Notes: a model not told the origin generated them from the letters alone. A stretch of 64,000 bases of DNA from Deroplatys truncata (GCA_030765065.1 CM060988.1:197654565-197718564), one strand, 5' to 3'. Counted from the stretch's first letter, positions 24,210 to 36,750 are shown. Program-made: numbers and translations.

Positions 24210-24690
24210 AACTTTCAAATGGGAAGTCCGTATTTGATATTTTCTCGTGGTCATGGAAAGAGCATCGAATTTCAAAGCCCTCATATAGCGATGTGCTCTT
24301 TAAAAAGCTGACTAACTTTACCTACTGTATCATACAATGAAATTGTAAATGTAAATTGAATGTTTATTTGGAATAACAAGAAGAAGCTGGAATAATAAGC
24401 TCTTGTAAGTGTAGTTTGTAGAAGAATGATTAGAGAAAGCCATGGTTTTTTTCTTTTCTTTTTTCTGCGTTCATCTGAAAAGAACAGAATTTCAAATCCA
24501 TCAAATAGTGACCCACATGCAAAATATATGACTATCGCTTTAGTTTACTGCATTCTTCATATCCCTACAATGCAAGTTTGTCTCAATTAACAAGAAGTAG
24601 ATACCAAGAATAAGCTTTTGTAAGAATTGTTTGTAAAAGAGTGATAGAGAAAGTCGTGTGATTTTTATTTTCTTCTCTGGAACCATGATC
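24210..24690 (+). repeat. Imperfect tandem duplication, about 240 bp
   Basis: 'aataacaagaagaagctgga', 'aataagctcttgtaagt' and 'gattagagaaagcc' at 24365-24445 recur in order at 24585-24655. Related sequence is present in the outer part of the D copy near 42060-42140. Confidence 0.45.
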
Positions 24691-24894
24691 ATGAACTTCA
24701 CCATGATATTAAAATGCAGTTGAGCAAGCTGAGGTAACTACGGAAGTACAAGAAATAGCAAGCAAAAACTTACTAAAGGCAAGCAGGACTTGTTTTTATT
24801 TATACCATATCGCAATCAATAGCTCACCGATCAAGGTCAGCAAGTTTTTGCTCGAGAGAGGGTTGAGCAGAAGTTTTATTTATACAAAACTGAG

Positions 24895-25290
24895 CAAATG
24901 CTTGCTTTTATTTATACCATCCATTGTTTGAATGTATCAGACTCCTATATCCACATTAAATCGCCACTTAGGATTGCTCTCTTAAGAGAAAAAAATCCCA
25001 ATCTTCCTCTTCCTCTTGTGCCAGTGGTCACGTGCTGGGGCACTTGGTTAAATGGAGTTTTGTACTATGCAACAAATTTTGAAAGTTTCACATCTGTTGT
25101 AAATGAATTGAACAAAAATGATGTGTCATCTATCGAAATAGTTCAGGGTTTATTAAAAGATGGCCAATTAAAAAAATGACTTGGCATTCATATCTACAAC
25201 TGTTAACTTATCATGTGACTCCATACAAACACTAGAAACTTCAACAAATCTGTTGAGTGAAACGAGGTATGGGCTGTTGAACTGAAAATT
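24895..25290 (+). pseudogene. hAT-type transposase fragment
   Basis: The translation contains LPLPLVPVVTCWGTWLNGVL, then YYATNFESF and a VVNELN region. This is the motif series of the conserved C-terminal half of hAT-like transposases ('P-V-x-T-R-W-G-T-W', with Cys for Arg here). A frameshift near 25175 is followed by DLAFISTTVNL and QTLETSTNLL in the next frame, also typical. Both ends are missing. Confidence 0.6.
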
Positions 25291-25299
25291 AGTTTATTA

Positions 25300-25964
25300 C
25301 CAGGGATAAAACTACTAAAAGACAAATTTAAAAATCTATTTGAGAAAATCAATGGCTTTAAAAAGTTGTGTAAAGTGGTTCAAGGAAGGTACACAAGTAG
25401 GTGATTTAAGGTCTGCAAGTGTTAGTTGCATGTCTGGCATCATGTGATGTAGAAAGATAATTTTCACAATAGAAGATGCTATTTAGAATGCATTCATGAT
25501 GGACAATTTGGAGAAGACTTTTGTTGTCCTTTCCAATTTTAACGGAACATGCTAGGAGTTGGTGTCCATCTACAAGTGGTATGTCTAACAATAATAAATT
25601 AATAATTTTCTCTCATTTGTGTGAAATTAAAATATTTTAACATTTTTACCAAATATGTTCTTTTTTAGCACATAAAAATCTGTTCCCTAGTAATTATATT
25701 TATTGCAAGAAATCAGTTTGTAAAAATATGAAAGCAATGATTTGAGATAAACTTCTGACAAAACAACTTTCCTCAAACTTAGCTAGATTTAGAAAAAGAG
25801 CCCACAGTAGAAACTTAAAGTGATTCTCAATTATATTATTCCAGTAACTGGGATCATAGAAACACATCGCAATACAAATACTTTTATAAAATTGCCTGTA
25901 GTTCATTGAAGTATTGTTTTCCTGGAAGATTCTTTTCAAACTTTCAGTATTATGTTATATCTTA
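25300..25964. other. Non-coding, nothing recognised
   Basis: No supported feature. It may hold decayed hAT sequence in its first 100 bases. Confidence 0.45.
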
Positions 25965-25973
25965 ACCTCAAGA

Positions 25974-26259
25974 AATGAAATGGGGTTTCATTTATGGATG
26001 CTCTTTAACTGCTATGGTTCTTAGCATCCCATTCTATATTGGATGTGAAAGACTGGAAATTTTGCTCAGAGGCTCTTTATCAGGTTTGAGGTTGTTTTAC
26101 ACACCATAATCTATTATATGGAGCCATATACTATACCTCCCTTCCAAAGGAAGCCATGCTAAGGATTTTATGCTGAAAAAAATCCATCACCTTCCGCTGG
26201 GTTTGAACCCATTACCTTGGGAACTAAATGGTACCTCTCAACCACGGAGGATGACCCTC
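25974..26259 (-). mobile_element. tRNA-derived SINE, copy 5
   Basis: Near full length, with a B box (gggtttgaaccc on plus) and a head ending near 'accacggagga'. The target-site duplication ACCTCAAGA is at 25965-25973 and 26260-26268. Confidence 0.85.
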
Positions 26260-26579
26260 ACCTCAAGAGGCTGCCACAGACACCTCTCAACATCAACCCA
26301 AAACAGTTTAACTACAGCTGACAATGGAGATATTCAGAAAGTGTTCAAGTGAAAAACTCTGCTGGTGCTGTGTCTCGCATGCAAACTCTACATTCTTTAA
26401 TGACAAATGCATCAGTGATTATAGTCTTCTGATTGTATCAATAGCATTTTTATACAAGTAAATTTAAATAAAATGCTTGACCCCTTGTAATTGATGTCCC
26501 ATCTATCCAGTTTTCTAACGTCATGAATTAATTTGCATTCTTAAAAAGTTGATAAGTTAAATACTTCACATAAACACTA

Positions 26580-28236
26580 CTATTTGCCTTCATGAATCAA
26601 TTTGTGTCTTTTCAAATGTGTCAACCTAGCAAACCACCTCCCGCAAGTGTTACAGTTATATGGCTTTATGCCTTCATGAATCAATTTATGGCTTTTCAAA
26701 TGTGATAATTGTATAAAACACATCAAACCAGTATCGCACTTATGTGGCCTTATGCCATCATGAATCAATTTGTCTTTTCAAATTTGACATTTCAATAAAG
26801 CCCTTCTCACAAATATCACACTTGTGTGGCCTTATAACTTCAAGAATTAATTTATGGCTTTTCAAAAGTGGCAATCGAGCATAACACTTCTCACAACTAT
26901 CATACCTGTGTTGCCTAATGTCATCATGAATCAATTCATGTCTTTTCAGCTGTGACAGTTGAACAAACCTCTTCCCACAAATATCACATTTATGTGGCCT
27001 AGTGTCTTCATGAATCAGTTTATGTCTTTTTAACTGTGACAAAGTAGTAAAACACTTCCCACAAGCATCACACTTGTATGGCTTTTTGCCTTCGTGAATC
27101 AATTTATGGCTTTTCAAAAGTGACAATCGAGCAAAACACTTCCCACAACTATCACACTTGTGTGGCCATGTGCCCTTGTGAACCAATTTATGGTTTTTCA
27201 ATTGTGACAAATGAGAAACACTTCCCACAAATATCACAGTTGTGTGGCCTTATGCCTTCATGAGTGAATTGATGGCTTTTCAAATATGACAAGTGAGCAA
27301 AACATTTACCACAAGTATCACACTTGTATGGCTTTATATCCTCATGAATTGATTTATGTCTTTTTAGTTGTGACAAATCAGCAAAGCATTTCCCACAAGC
27401 ATCACACTTGTATGGCCTCATGCCATCATGAATCAAGTTATGTCTCTTTAATTGTGACAATTCAGCAAAACATTTCCCACAAGTATCACATTTATGTGGC
27501 TTTATACCTTCATGAATTAATTTATGTCTTTTCAATTGTGAGAATTTAGCAAAATACTTCTCACAAGTATCACACTTGTGTGCCTTTATGTCTTCATGAA
27601 TAAATTTGTCTTTTCAAATGTGACAATTGAGTAAAACACTTACTACAAGTTTCACACTTGTGTGGGCTTATATCTTCATGAATCAATTTGTGTGTTTTCA
27701 AATGTGACAATCTAGCAAAACACTTCCCACAAGTATCACATTTGTACGGCCTTATGCCTTCATGAATCAATTTGTGCTTTTTCAATTGTGACAACTGAGC
27801 AGAACTCTTATCACAAATATTACACATGTGTAGCTGTTTGCCTTCATGAATGAACTTATGTGTTTTCAAATCTGATGGCGAAGTATATTTCTTCTCACAA
27901 ATATCACACTTAAACTCATCACCCATGTTGTCTTTAACCAAAACTAACTTGTAATAGTTTTTGTTATTGAAGTCATGTTCCAGTGTACTATTCTGCTGAA
28001 TGAAATTATTTTGTTTCAAGCAAGAAGGTTTGCTATAAATTTCCCCACCTTCATGTTGTTCAGGGTAAATCCTTTTCTCTATTGAAGATATCTCTGGTAC
28101 ATAAATTTCTTTAATTGTGTATTTTCTGGCTGCTTCACATTCAGGACTATCCTTTATCATGTTCAGTCTTGCATTCTGTTTCAAGTTTTCATTGTAACAG
28201 ACTGATTTGCCTTTGGATAATTCTTCTCCATATAAC
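26580..28236 (-). pseudogene. Terminal exon coding 16 C2H2 zinc fingers, broken by three frameshifts
   Basis: Intact, this would be a nuclear DNA-binding transcription factor. The exon begins after TTTCAG at 28236, is open for about 110 residues of non-finger sequence, then carries 16 tandem CX2CX12HX3H units joined by HEGxxP-type linkers in place of the usual TGEKP, and stops at TAG 26580-26582. Finger 13 has lost a Cys (HRYDSC) and its last His. Finger 15 has lost its second Cys (CDTGLM). Frameshifts lie in finger 4 (about 27608), finger 9 (about 27214) and finger 14 (about 26772); each is a 2-base loss relative to sister fingers. Between breaks the finger code is well kept, so decay is recent, or some breaks are sequence errors. 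The nearest upstream acidic exon (B) leaves in phase 0, while this exon needs a phase-2 partner, so an unseen exon would be required between them. Confidence 0.85.
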
Positions 28237-28250
28237 CTGAAATGTTGGAG
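28236..28250 (-). other. 3' splice site of the zinc-finger exon
   Basis: The minus strand reads CTCCAACATTTCAG|GTTATATGG. The frame of the fingers stays open exactly back to this AG, which supports the call. Confidence 0.65.
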
Positions 28251-28483
28251 AGAGTATCATCAATAATTACAAGGTATTAACAAACCAATATATTTATTTG
28301 CAGGAAAATTATCAGACATATCAACTCAGTAAATATAGTCATAAATTTATACATTTTATCATTAGAAAAGTATGATGTGGTGCATTATAATCAAAATGCT
28401 AATTGCATGTTAGCATAACCACAAAATAACTATATTTTAAAATGAGCACAGACTGACACCTTAATCTAAATAATAGTAATGAA

Positions 28484-28597
28484 ATTATAACTAATATGAT
28501 TTTCCGGGCTGTTATGCCGTGGTCTGCTGAAGAAAAGAAAGATTTTTTCTTCAGCAGACCACGGCATAACAGCCCGGAAAATCATATTAGTTATAAT
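28484..28597. repeat. Perfect 53-bp inverted repeat with 8-base spacer (hairpin)
   Basis: The arms 28484-28536 and 28545-28597 are exact reverse complements as far as I can read, with spacer gaaagatt. The arms include 'ccgggctgttatgccgtgg'. The element lies about 250 bases upstream of the zinc-finger exon. The sequence after it, 'acaccggccgtgaaaaccta', looks like transposon-end sequence but I did not identify it. Confidence 0.85.
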
Positions 28598-28851
28598 TGT
28601 GACACCGGCCGTGAAAACCTACGTTCTTAAATAGTAATGAAAGTTTACTAATTCATCAACAGAACTAGGTGATCACACAAAGAAAAAGTCTGAATTATAC
28701 AGAAAGCCTTTTTCCATCCTGAAAAATACAGCTAAGAGGGAATTTGATGAAATTCCAAGGAATGTATGAGTAAAATAATAATATACATTGTTAGCAATCC
28801 TCTTAAATGGGACAATATTTTCTTTGTTATAGCCAAAAAGCGGAAAAGTCA

Positions 28852-29076
28852 AAATTAAATTGAGTTTTATTGTTTTCTTTAGCTGCTATGGTCCTTAGCA
28901 TCCCATTCTATATTGGGTGTGAAAGACTGAAAGTTTTGCGCAGAGGCCTTTTTATTAGGTTCTTTTATGAGCCATAAATCTACAACATGGACCACCAGCT
29001 TCTGAAGGAAGCCATGCTAAGTATTTGCCCCCCCTCCAAAAAAAGAAGATCTATTGCCCTCCGCCGAGTTCGAATC
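28852..29076 (-). mobile_element. tRNA-derived SINE, copy 6 (5' truncated)
   Basis: Body and B box remnant (gagttcgaatcc); the head is missing. The target-site duplication CGGAAAAGTCA is at 28841-28851 and 29077-29087, identical. Confidence 0.85.
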
Positions 29077-29089
29077 CGGAAAAGTCAGT

Positions 29090-31457
29090 TGGCTCTTTAT
29101 ATTATAATCCAAGATTGTCCCAAAAAAAAGGTAAAAAATATCATACACTTTAACTGATTTAACAAGTTACTTTCAAGCTGGAAAAAAGTGTAAACATGAC
29201 ACAGAGTTAGGATAATGTATGGTTTCTGAGTAGAAGCTTCTACAGAATTTATTTAATTAAATCTTGTCACTTTTTTTCCTATTAACATATTGCACAACTC
29301 CCATCACATGTATTCCACCTGAGTCATAATAGGAGTGTTGCTTGTGTTGTTCTTTTACTGCAAACATATTGGGGGCCCTAAGTTGCAGGATCTGCGATGC
29401 TAAACTCCAATGATCCACAATAGCATATTATTCTTACCTTTTGGGGGACAATCCTTTAGCAACATTTTGTCTTCTTCTGTTGGCAACTCAACACAAAATG
29501 TCATCAGTAGCCACTATATAAGAATGACCATTATACAGGGGTAGGCCCAACAACTTTGTTCCGGCAACAACTCCTGCATAAAACAAATCCCCATTCTCTA
29601 CTGAAACTTCTGATATCAAAATATCTCATTTTCATAAGATTTATGCTGCATTCTGCTCCTACTGACATACCATACTAGTGTCCAGAATAATTTAGGAAAG
29701 AGTTAGTGCTACAAGAGGTTTTTCATATAAACCCTATTCAAAGATAAGTTTTTCTTCCTTTCACACACCGAATACAATAATACATACTTAACATATGCTT
29801 AGAAATTTAGCTCTTATATTTTAGCTCTTCCATACTTTAACTCCCAGATTATAAATATGGGATAAAGCTACATCTTTATAATTTTCAGAATGTATCTATG
29901 TTCTTAGGCTTTTCTTAGGCTGCTTGTCTAAATATTTCTTACCTTTCTTTAAAAATGTCTCAGCATTTTCATTTCTACTGAATATTCGATTCATCCCTCC
30001 ATCTTTTAACCATTATATAAACTATAAAAATACTTTTTCACATAATACTTCTCTTTGTGCAATTATTTTGTAATTCGTTTAAAAGTAATACTCAGCATGT
30101 ATCCATGAAAACATAACCTTTCAAATTGATTACAGATATCTACACGTAATACTCAGCATGCATCCATACGAAACATAACCTTTCAAATTGATCACAGATA
30201 TCTACACATTTCTCCTCCCAATTTCCTTTAAATGCTTTAAATAAACTAAAGAACGTTGGTGCTCAAATTCTGCTCATCTTATTTCACTTCATCTCCTATC
30301 CTTTCAATCACTCTTTTTAAAATCCACCATAACTTTTTTCACCTACAGCAAAACGTCAATCTGCTATAGCAATTTCTTATAATGTATTTTCCAACTCCCC
30401 AAACTAAATCTTTCTTACTATTATATATCTTTGGAAATTTAGGATTTTTTTTTACCTGTACCAATATTTCAAAATTCTCTTCACTGTTATGAACTTCCTC
30501 CCTACACTTCTTAAATCTGCCAGTGAAGTTATGTATAAACACAGAATTTCACTACAAAACATTCTGTCTTTTACATTTATCTTTAGCCATCACTTTGGCT
30601 TGCCTTAAATTCCTACTTCATATAACTGATTCTCTGATTCAACTACTGCTTCAAAAAGGCTTTTCAAGCATTTCATTGTGAACGTGGAATTTTATATAAA
30701 CAGTTGCTATGACTAGTTTTCCTTTCATTTGTATGTATATAGAATGTACCTCTCATCTCAAGGTGCTTGAAAAATCTAATCCCCAATTAACTAAATTTCT
30801 TCACTACCTGTATTGGATTTCCATTTATAAACTGTATTTTAATAGGTTGTAAGTTATTTTTGCAGAAAATTGTAGTATATTCTTTGCATTTTCTAGTTAT
30901 ACAGAAGTAAAAGAGATGCAAACTTTGTTGGCTATTTATGGAAAATTTGCTAGGCATATACTCCATTTGTATAAAATTTTTAATTACAATCCTTAAAGCC
31001 ATATTTGAGAGAATGAAAGACAAATGCAAAGTGTTTGCTTTGCCTTGCATAAAATGCCTGAACAAACATAAGTGAACAAGAAGTAAGCTTTCTTCAAGCA
31101 TCCAAAATGGTCATTCAACTTCACTGTGAGTTTGAATAAATTTAAACTTTAAGTATAATGTAAAAATTTCATGGTTTAAGTATAATAAAGAAGTTTGTCT
31201 TTAGTTGTGATTCTTAGGTATTCTCTCTCTCACGCACACACACTCGCATGATTTACTGTGGATTCTCAGTATCCAGAAACACAAAATCTCTTGTATGGTT
31301 ATGTGAAGTTAATCAAAAGTGGATTCAAAGCGTCCTATGATTTTTTTAAAAAAAATTATGCCTTAAAATAATAAATTTCCTCTCAACTTCGGCTGAAACT
31401 GTTTCTCACATAGATATTAAAATTCTTAGCTACTTCTTGCCACATGAAAGTATTCTA
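29090..31457. other. Non-coding stretch, intron or intergenic
   Basis: AT-rich with no recognised gene or element except the short duplication at 30085-30207. A CA-rich microsatellite-like patch is near 31230. Confidence 0.5.
30085..30207 (+). repeat. Two-copy tandem duplication, about 61-62 bp
   Basis: Each copy runs from 'gtaatactcagcatg' to 'cagatatctacac', with a few substitutions and a one-base length change. Confidence 0.85.
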
Positions 31458-31468
31458 GACTTGGACTC

Positions 31469-31707
31469 AAATTAAACTGAGTTTAATTTATGGATGCTCC
31501 TTAACTACTATGCTGCTTAGTGTCACATTCTATATTGAGCATGAAAGACCAGAGGCCTGCTTATCAGGCTTGAGACTCTTTTATGTGCCATAAATCTATG
31601 ACACAGGACCACCAGCTTTACTTCCCTTCCAAAGAAAGCCAAGCTAAGGCTTTTTACGCTCAGAAAAATGTATTGCCCTCTACCATTTGAACCTGAGACC
31701 TTGGGAG
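31469..31707 (-). mobile_element. tRNA-derived SINE, copy 7
   Basis: Family body with a short internal deletion near 31550. The identical target-site duplication GACTTGGACTC is at 31458-31468 and 31708-31718. Confidence 0.85.
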
Positions 31708-31719
31708 GACTTGGACTCC

Positions 31720-32599
31720 TGTCAGTAAGGTATCATAAGCAAATATTAAAGCCATATGTAGCAGCAGACACTATAGACTCTATATGAAGATTACACTTAA
31801 ATAATAATAAACTAGAAATAAATACTATTGTACTATAGGTAAAAATAAGAAACCAACCATCCTGAATTAAAATAAATTGTAATAATCTGGAGGGATCAAT
31901 TTTTTAAATTTTAAAAACAAACAGACAGTATTAATGGATTATGTGAATGTGTAGTTATAAATAATTACCAGTATGTTATATTGCATTATGAATTCTAGTT
32001 ATTTTTATATTTTAATAATTTAGATTAATTACAGTGGTCAACAGTAATTCTGTGGTATAAAGGAAAATATGTGACTAGTAGAAATCAGTGCCCTGATTTA
32101 AACAATTACATCCACTTTTGACTATCAAATCTAGTGTTTATGATATGTGCATGTATGTCTAGCTGCTAAATTCATTCAGCTCATACAGCTTACTGCTACG
32201 TTTTATTATGTTATTGTAAATCTGTTGTTGATTTTCTTCGTAATTGGCTCACTTCCATCCTCCCTTATCGCCCAAATGTTTGTTTATATATCTTATCAGT
32301 TTTGTTCTATGGGTCAGGTCTGTCTTCTTGTGAGGTATTTATGTTTACATTTGTGGTTATCATAGATCTCCAATTCAGTTGAGCTGAAAACTTGTGTTAA
32401 TACACATGCTTGTCTTCTATATGTGTAGTGCAAAAATAAAAGCTCAAGTATGACTTCTGCATTAAGGTTATGCAGGAGACAGTGTTTACAAAATCCTCAG
32501 AGGTTTTGTTACATTTGTGAATGTTATGTGTTTGACAGGAAGGTATGTAAAATAGACTTATAAAGAAGCTATATTACTCATATTTCAAAGAGAAAGTTG
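31720..32599. other. Non-coding, nothing recognised
   Basis: AT-rich; no supported feature. Confidence 0.45.
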
Positions 32600-34350
32600 A
32601 TGATCAGGATAAATTTTCATGCCTCATATTGCATGTAACAGTTGTGTTGAGGGATTACATTATTGGTATGAAGGAAGACGGAAGGCATTGCTGTTTGCCA
32701 AACCAATGACATGTAGAGAGCAGCAGAATCACCATGATGATTGTTACTTTTGCATGTGCAAAGTTGCTGGCTACAAAAAAAAAGGCAGGAAATAAATATC
32801 CAAATCTGAATCAGCAGCTACATGCCTATTCTTCATAGACCCGAACTACCCATACCTACACCACCAGCAGACATCAATGTTAGTGAATCTGAAAGCAGCT
32901 CCATGACTTCCGGCAATGAGTTGGTTTTCTGATCCAGAAGAATTTGAAAATTCACCACAAGAGTTTAATCAATTTGAGTTAAATCATTTAATGAGATAGA
33001 TATCACACAATAAAAAGTGAATTACTGGGCTCCATACTACAGGAGAAGTATTTGTTATCACCTGGCACATTACATTTTCATGGTATAGGAATCACAAAAT
33101 ACAGTCCAACAAGTAACTACGAGAATATCAACTTTTTTCTTTGTGTGGATGTGTGTAATCTTATTCAACAGTTGGGCAGGGAAAACGAGCCAAGTAATTG
33201 ACATCTTTATATTGATTCTTCAAACAAAGTTTTAAGGCAGTATTACTTCATAATGGCAACAAGTTAGCTTCAATACCGCTTGCACATTCTATGAACCTAA
33301 GAGAGTCCTATGAAACTCTGAAGTGTGTTCTTCAGAAAATGAAGTACCGCAACCCTGAGTGCAAATATGTGGTGACTTAAAGTCATTGGTCTGTTACTAG
33401 GACAACAGAGATAATATACAAAATTCCATTTTCTTGTGAATGGGATAGCAGATGAGGGACAAACATTGCGAAACTGACCAATGACCTGAGAGGCAGCAAC
33501 TGAACCTGGATCAAAAACTGTTACTAATGTGCCTCTTGTTGATCATCAAAAAATTCTACTCCCTCCATTACAGATAAAATTTGGCATGATGAAAGAATTT
33601 GTGAAAGCACTTGACAAAATTTGCCCTTGCTTCCAGTACTTATGCACAGTTTCCATAATTGTCAGAGGCTAAAATCAGATAGGGAGTATTTGATGGACCA
33701 CAGATAAGGAAATTGATGAAAGATGTTCATTTTACCAGCTCCATGAATGAAATTGAAAAAGATGTGTGGAATGGAATCAGAGAGGTTGTTAAGAAATTTC
33801 TGGTCAATATGAAAGACCCTCAATACAAAAAATTCTCAGAAATATGCTGGAAAATTTCAGACTGCTCGATGTAATATGAATTTGAAGCTTCATTTACTCA
33901 AGTCATATCTTGACTACTTCCCGTTGAATTTAGGAGTTGTCAGTGAAGAGCAAGGTGAAAGGTTTCACCAAAACTAGAAAGATGTTGAATGACATTATCA
34001 GGGACGTTGGGACGTACATATGATGGCCAATTACTGCTGGTCTTGCACATTATTATTTAGTTTTATTTATGCATGCTCTTTAACTGCTATGGTCCTTAGC
34101 ATTCCGTTCTAAATTGAGCATGAAAGACCAGAAATTTTGCTCATCTGAAGGAAGCCATGCTAAGGACTTTTATGCCCGAAAAAAAATCCACTGCCCTCTG
34201 CCAGGTTTGAACTCATGACCTCGGGAACTAGAGGCTAGCGTGGTAACCACTACACCATGGAGGATGATGTCTTGCACATGACAAACCTATCAGAGAACAC
34301 TTCAGAAAATCACGTACACTGAATTTCCATGGGAAAAGAAAAAGGGGTAC
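32600..34350 (+). pseudogene. Relic of an uncharacterised multicopy arthropod protein family, split by a SINE
   Basis: Read across frames, the order of motifs is PHIACNSC, HHDDCYFCMCKVAGYKKK, YPNL, FSDPEEFENSPQEFNQFEL, LTSLYIDSSNKVLRQYY, LRESYETLKCVLQKMKY, GLLLGQQ, VPLVDHQKILLPPLQIKFGM, MKEFVKALDK, VHFTSSMNEIEKDVWNGI, VVSEEQGERFHQN and GRWDVHMMANYCW. From memory this matches a long protein family found in many copies in arthropod and some other invertebrate genomes, with a Cys/His-rich N-terminus and no assigned function. Its copy number suggests a mobile origin, which is inference. There are many stops and frameshifts. SINE copy 8 interrupts the last 100 codons, and a possible tail continues at 34280-34350. 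Confidence 0.6.
34051..34268 (-). mobile_element. tRNA-derived SINE, copy 8 (internal deletion)
   Basis: The head with B box (caggtttgaactc on plus) and 'gtggtaaccactacaccatgg' (as head) is intact; about 60 bases of body are missing. The identical target-site duplication GTCTTGCACAT is at 34040-34050 and 34269-34279. Confidence 0.85.
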
Positions 34351-34359
34351 ACAAGATAA

Positions 34360-34812
34360 CTAACATACATTCTCAAATTTAGGCACGCTTTCATGTTATT
34401 ATTCTTCTTTATTTTCTTTAAAAGTTCTGTATGAGTATGTAATATTTTTGCCACCTTTACAATTATGTTTTTATTGAACATTGTCATATTGCCAAAATGA
34501 GATAAGCTACAAAAAAACAGAATGCATTTTTTAATTCTGCGCACCAAAATTAGTAAAAGCCACCTATTTTTAATCATACCGTAGAAAAGATTTTCATTTG
34601 TAACCTAGTGTTATTGAGTCAATTTGTAATACCATATTGCTTACTATATTTTGAAATGGAAAATATTTCTGGAGCTAATTGCTCCAGTCATCAGTTTATG
34701 GTCGACTGCCGGCATCATACCTTGTGGTGGTTGGATGAAAATCTGCTTAAATATGTCGCCTGATGGGATTTCAAAACTGAAAATGCGGTTTCTGTTCTTC
34801 CAAATGTAAATG

Positions 34813-34860
<48 letters not shown>

Positions 34861-35040
34861 TTTTTAGTATTTTCAGATTCCTGTTTACAATGTGTTGGTC
34901 TCTCAAAAAGTGTCAAGCTACTGTTGATTTGCCTACTTTCTTTATTTTCCTGTTGTGTTCTTTTGCTCTTGTTTTTATGTTTCGTTTAGTTTTCCTGATG
35001 GGCTTTTTTTTATAGCCTCCAATGGGGCATAACAGAGAAA
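34360..35040. other. Non-coding; contains a 46-base poly-T run
   Basis: Nothing coding is supported. An uninterrupted run of T spans 34814-34859. It could be the 3' poly-A tail of an unidentified minus-strand retroelement or simple microsatellite growth. Confidence 0.6.
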
Positions 35041-35053
35041 CAAATGTGAATCA

Positions 35054-36300
35054 CAAAATGAGTTTATTAACAGAAGTCAAGTATAGTCGCAGGTATTTTT
35101 CCACATAGTCACCATGAAGATTAAGACATTTGTCATGTCTATAGTCAAGTTTCCAATACCCTCTTCATAGAAGTTTGTTGCCAGCATATGGAGATAGGTT
35201 TTAACAGTGTCTTCTTGAAGTTCTCTGTTGGTATGGAAGTGCTGTCCTCCCAAACCTTACTTCAGCTGCCAGAAAATATGAAAGTCACTCGGCGCTAGAT
35301 CTGGGCTGTATGCTGGCGATCAAATAGTTCTCAATGAAACTGAGTAAACAGCTGTTGAGTTACTGCAGCAGTGTGCAGTTTTGCGTTTTCATGAATCAAA
35401 ACAATTCCAGATGACAGCATACCTCCTCTTTTGTTCTGAATGACTTTCTGCGAGCGATGTAGTGTCTGACAGTACACGTTTGCAGGTATCGTAGTCCCTG
35501 GCTCCATGAGCAACACACCTTTCTGATTCCAGAAAACATGGTCTTACTGTTGCTGAAAGTTTGTTTGAACTTTCTGGGCTTTTGGGGAGTATGTGCTCAT
35601 CCATTATTTGGCTTAGGTTTTTTTTTATTTGAATTGTCGTAAAGAATCCACATTTCATCCCGTCACAATGGACTTCAAAACTGTTCCCCATCATCAGCAT
35701 AATATGTGACAAAGGATAAGGTTGATGCCATGTACCACGCTTTTTGATCCTCAAAAACGTTTTGGGAAACCAGTGTGCACAAAGTTTTTTATAGCCTAGG
35801 TGTTCTGTAATAATCGTGTACAGAGCTGACCTTGGAAAATCCACAGACAACTCACTGATGGTAAACCTGTCTCTCTCAACCACTTGATCAACTCAATGAA
35901 TAAGGTATTCACTAGCGATAGAATTGTGTCCTTGTCCGCCTTCATCATGAACATCAGTTCAGCCTTCTTTAAATTTTCTACACCACTCACGCATAACATC
36001 CTCACTCATACTGTTTGCACTATAGACATGGCTCATTTTGCAAAGGATTTCTGCTGTACTATTCACTTCTGCCTGTAGGAAACAAATGTTGCTTGGCAAC
36101 TTGCACTTGGCAGGAGAAGCAATGATATGTTGAAGTGCCTGTAGCTCAGCTCCTACTGATGGACTGAACTTGGCCTTGGTGGGCGTTATGGTGGAGTAGC
36201 AAAGTGTGCAGATCCGCCTACTTATGCTTATCTGGCCATGCAGTAGAGTGATCGGAGGTTGAAAAAAATACCCCTCATAGATTTTTTTCACAGTAGTTGC
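35054..36300 (-). pseudogene. mariner-type transposase relic 1
   Basis: A Tc1/mariner-superfamily cut-and-paste transposase. In order on the minus strand: EVNSTAEILCKMSHVY, REWCRKFKEG, TIITEHLGYKKLCAHWFP, a first catalytic region reading VHCDGMKCGFF (the usual GDETW is lost), TTIPANVYCQTL, NKRGGMLSSGIVLIHENAK (second Asp replaced by Glu) and the C-terminus LNLHGDYVEKYL, with a stop near 35054. Several frameshifts. No terminal inverted repeats were found. The lineage differs from the next mariner. Confidence 0.75.
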
Positions 36301-36304
36301 AGCT

Positions 36305-36748
36305 TATCCAGTATATTTCTGGTTCGTTCTGTTGTGAGTGCACATCACTGTCACACAGTCCACCATGCTAAATATTAAGTGAAAGTCGACTTTTATATTA
36401 TTTCATGTTAAAATTCAATCCATACATGTTATTGCTATTAATTGTGTGTATTCTGAATCACTTTTGTGTTGGTAACATGTTAGCACTACAGTCGATTTAA
36501 GTTTCATGCCCATCATTTATAAATAAGCAGTATAATACTGAATGTGCATTTATTTTGTATCTTCTACTTGGTTAAGTGAACAAGTGACAAATCTATTACT
36601 ATGCTATATAGCAACATAACAAGAAATTCAATGGTAATGGAAAATATCTATCACTCCTTTCAAGGATTTCATCAGAAGCACTCATGTTGAAAATTACATT
36701 GGAGAGAAGGGATTAGTTATGAAGCAAAGTGTAGCAGCTGGTAAGCCA

Positions 36749-36750
<2 letters not shown>
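36305..36750. other. Non-coding, nothing recognised
   Basis: AT-rich; no supported feature. Confidence 0.45.

Noticed and set aside
24895..25180. A single-exon host gene at 24.9 kb
   Set aside because: The motif series fits hAT transposases, and a frameshift at about 25175 is followed by continuing hAT-like sequence.
34715..34916. Poly-lysine protein frame on the minus strand
   Set aside because: It is only the translation of the 46-base poly-T run.
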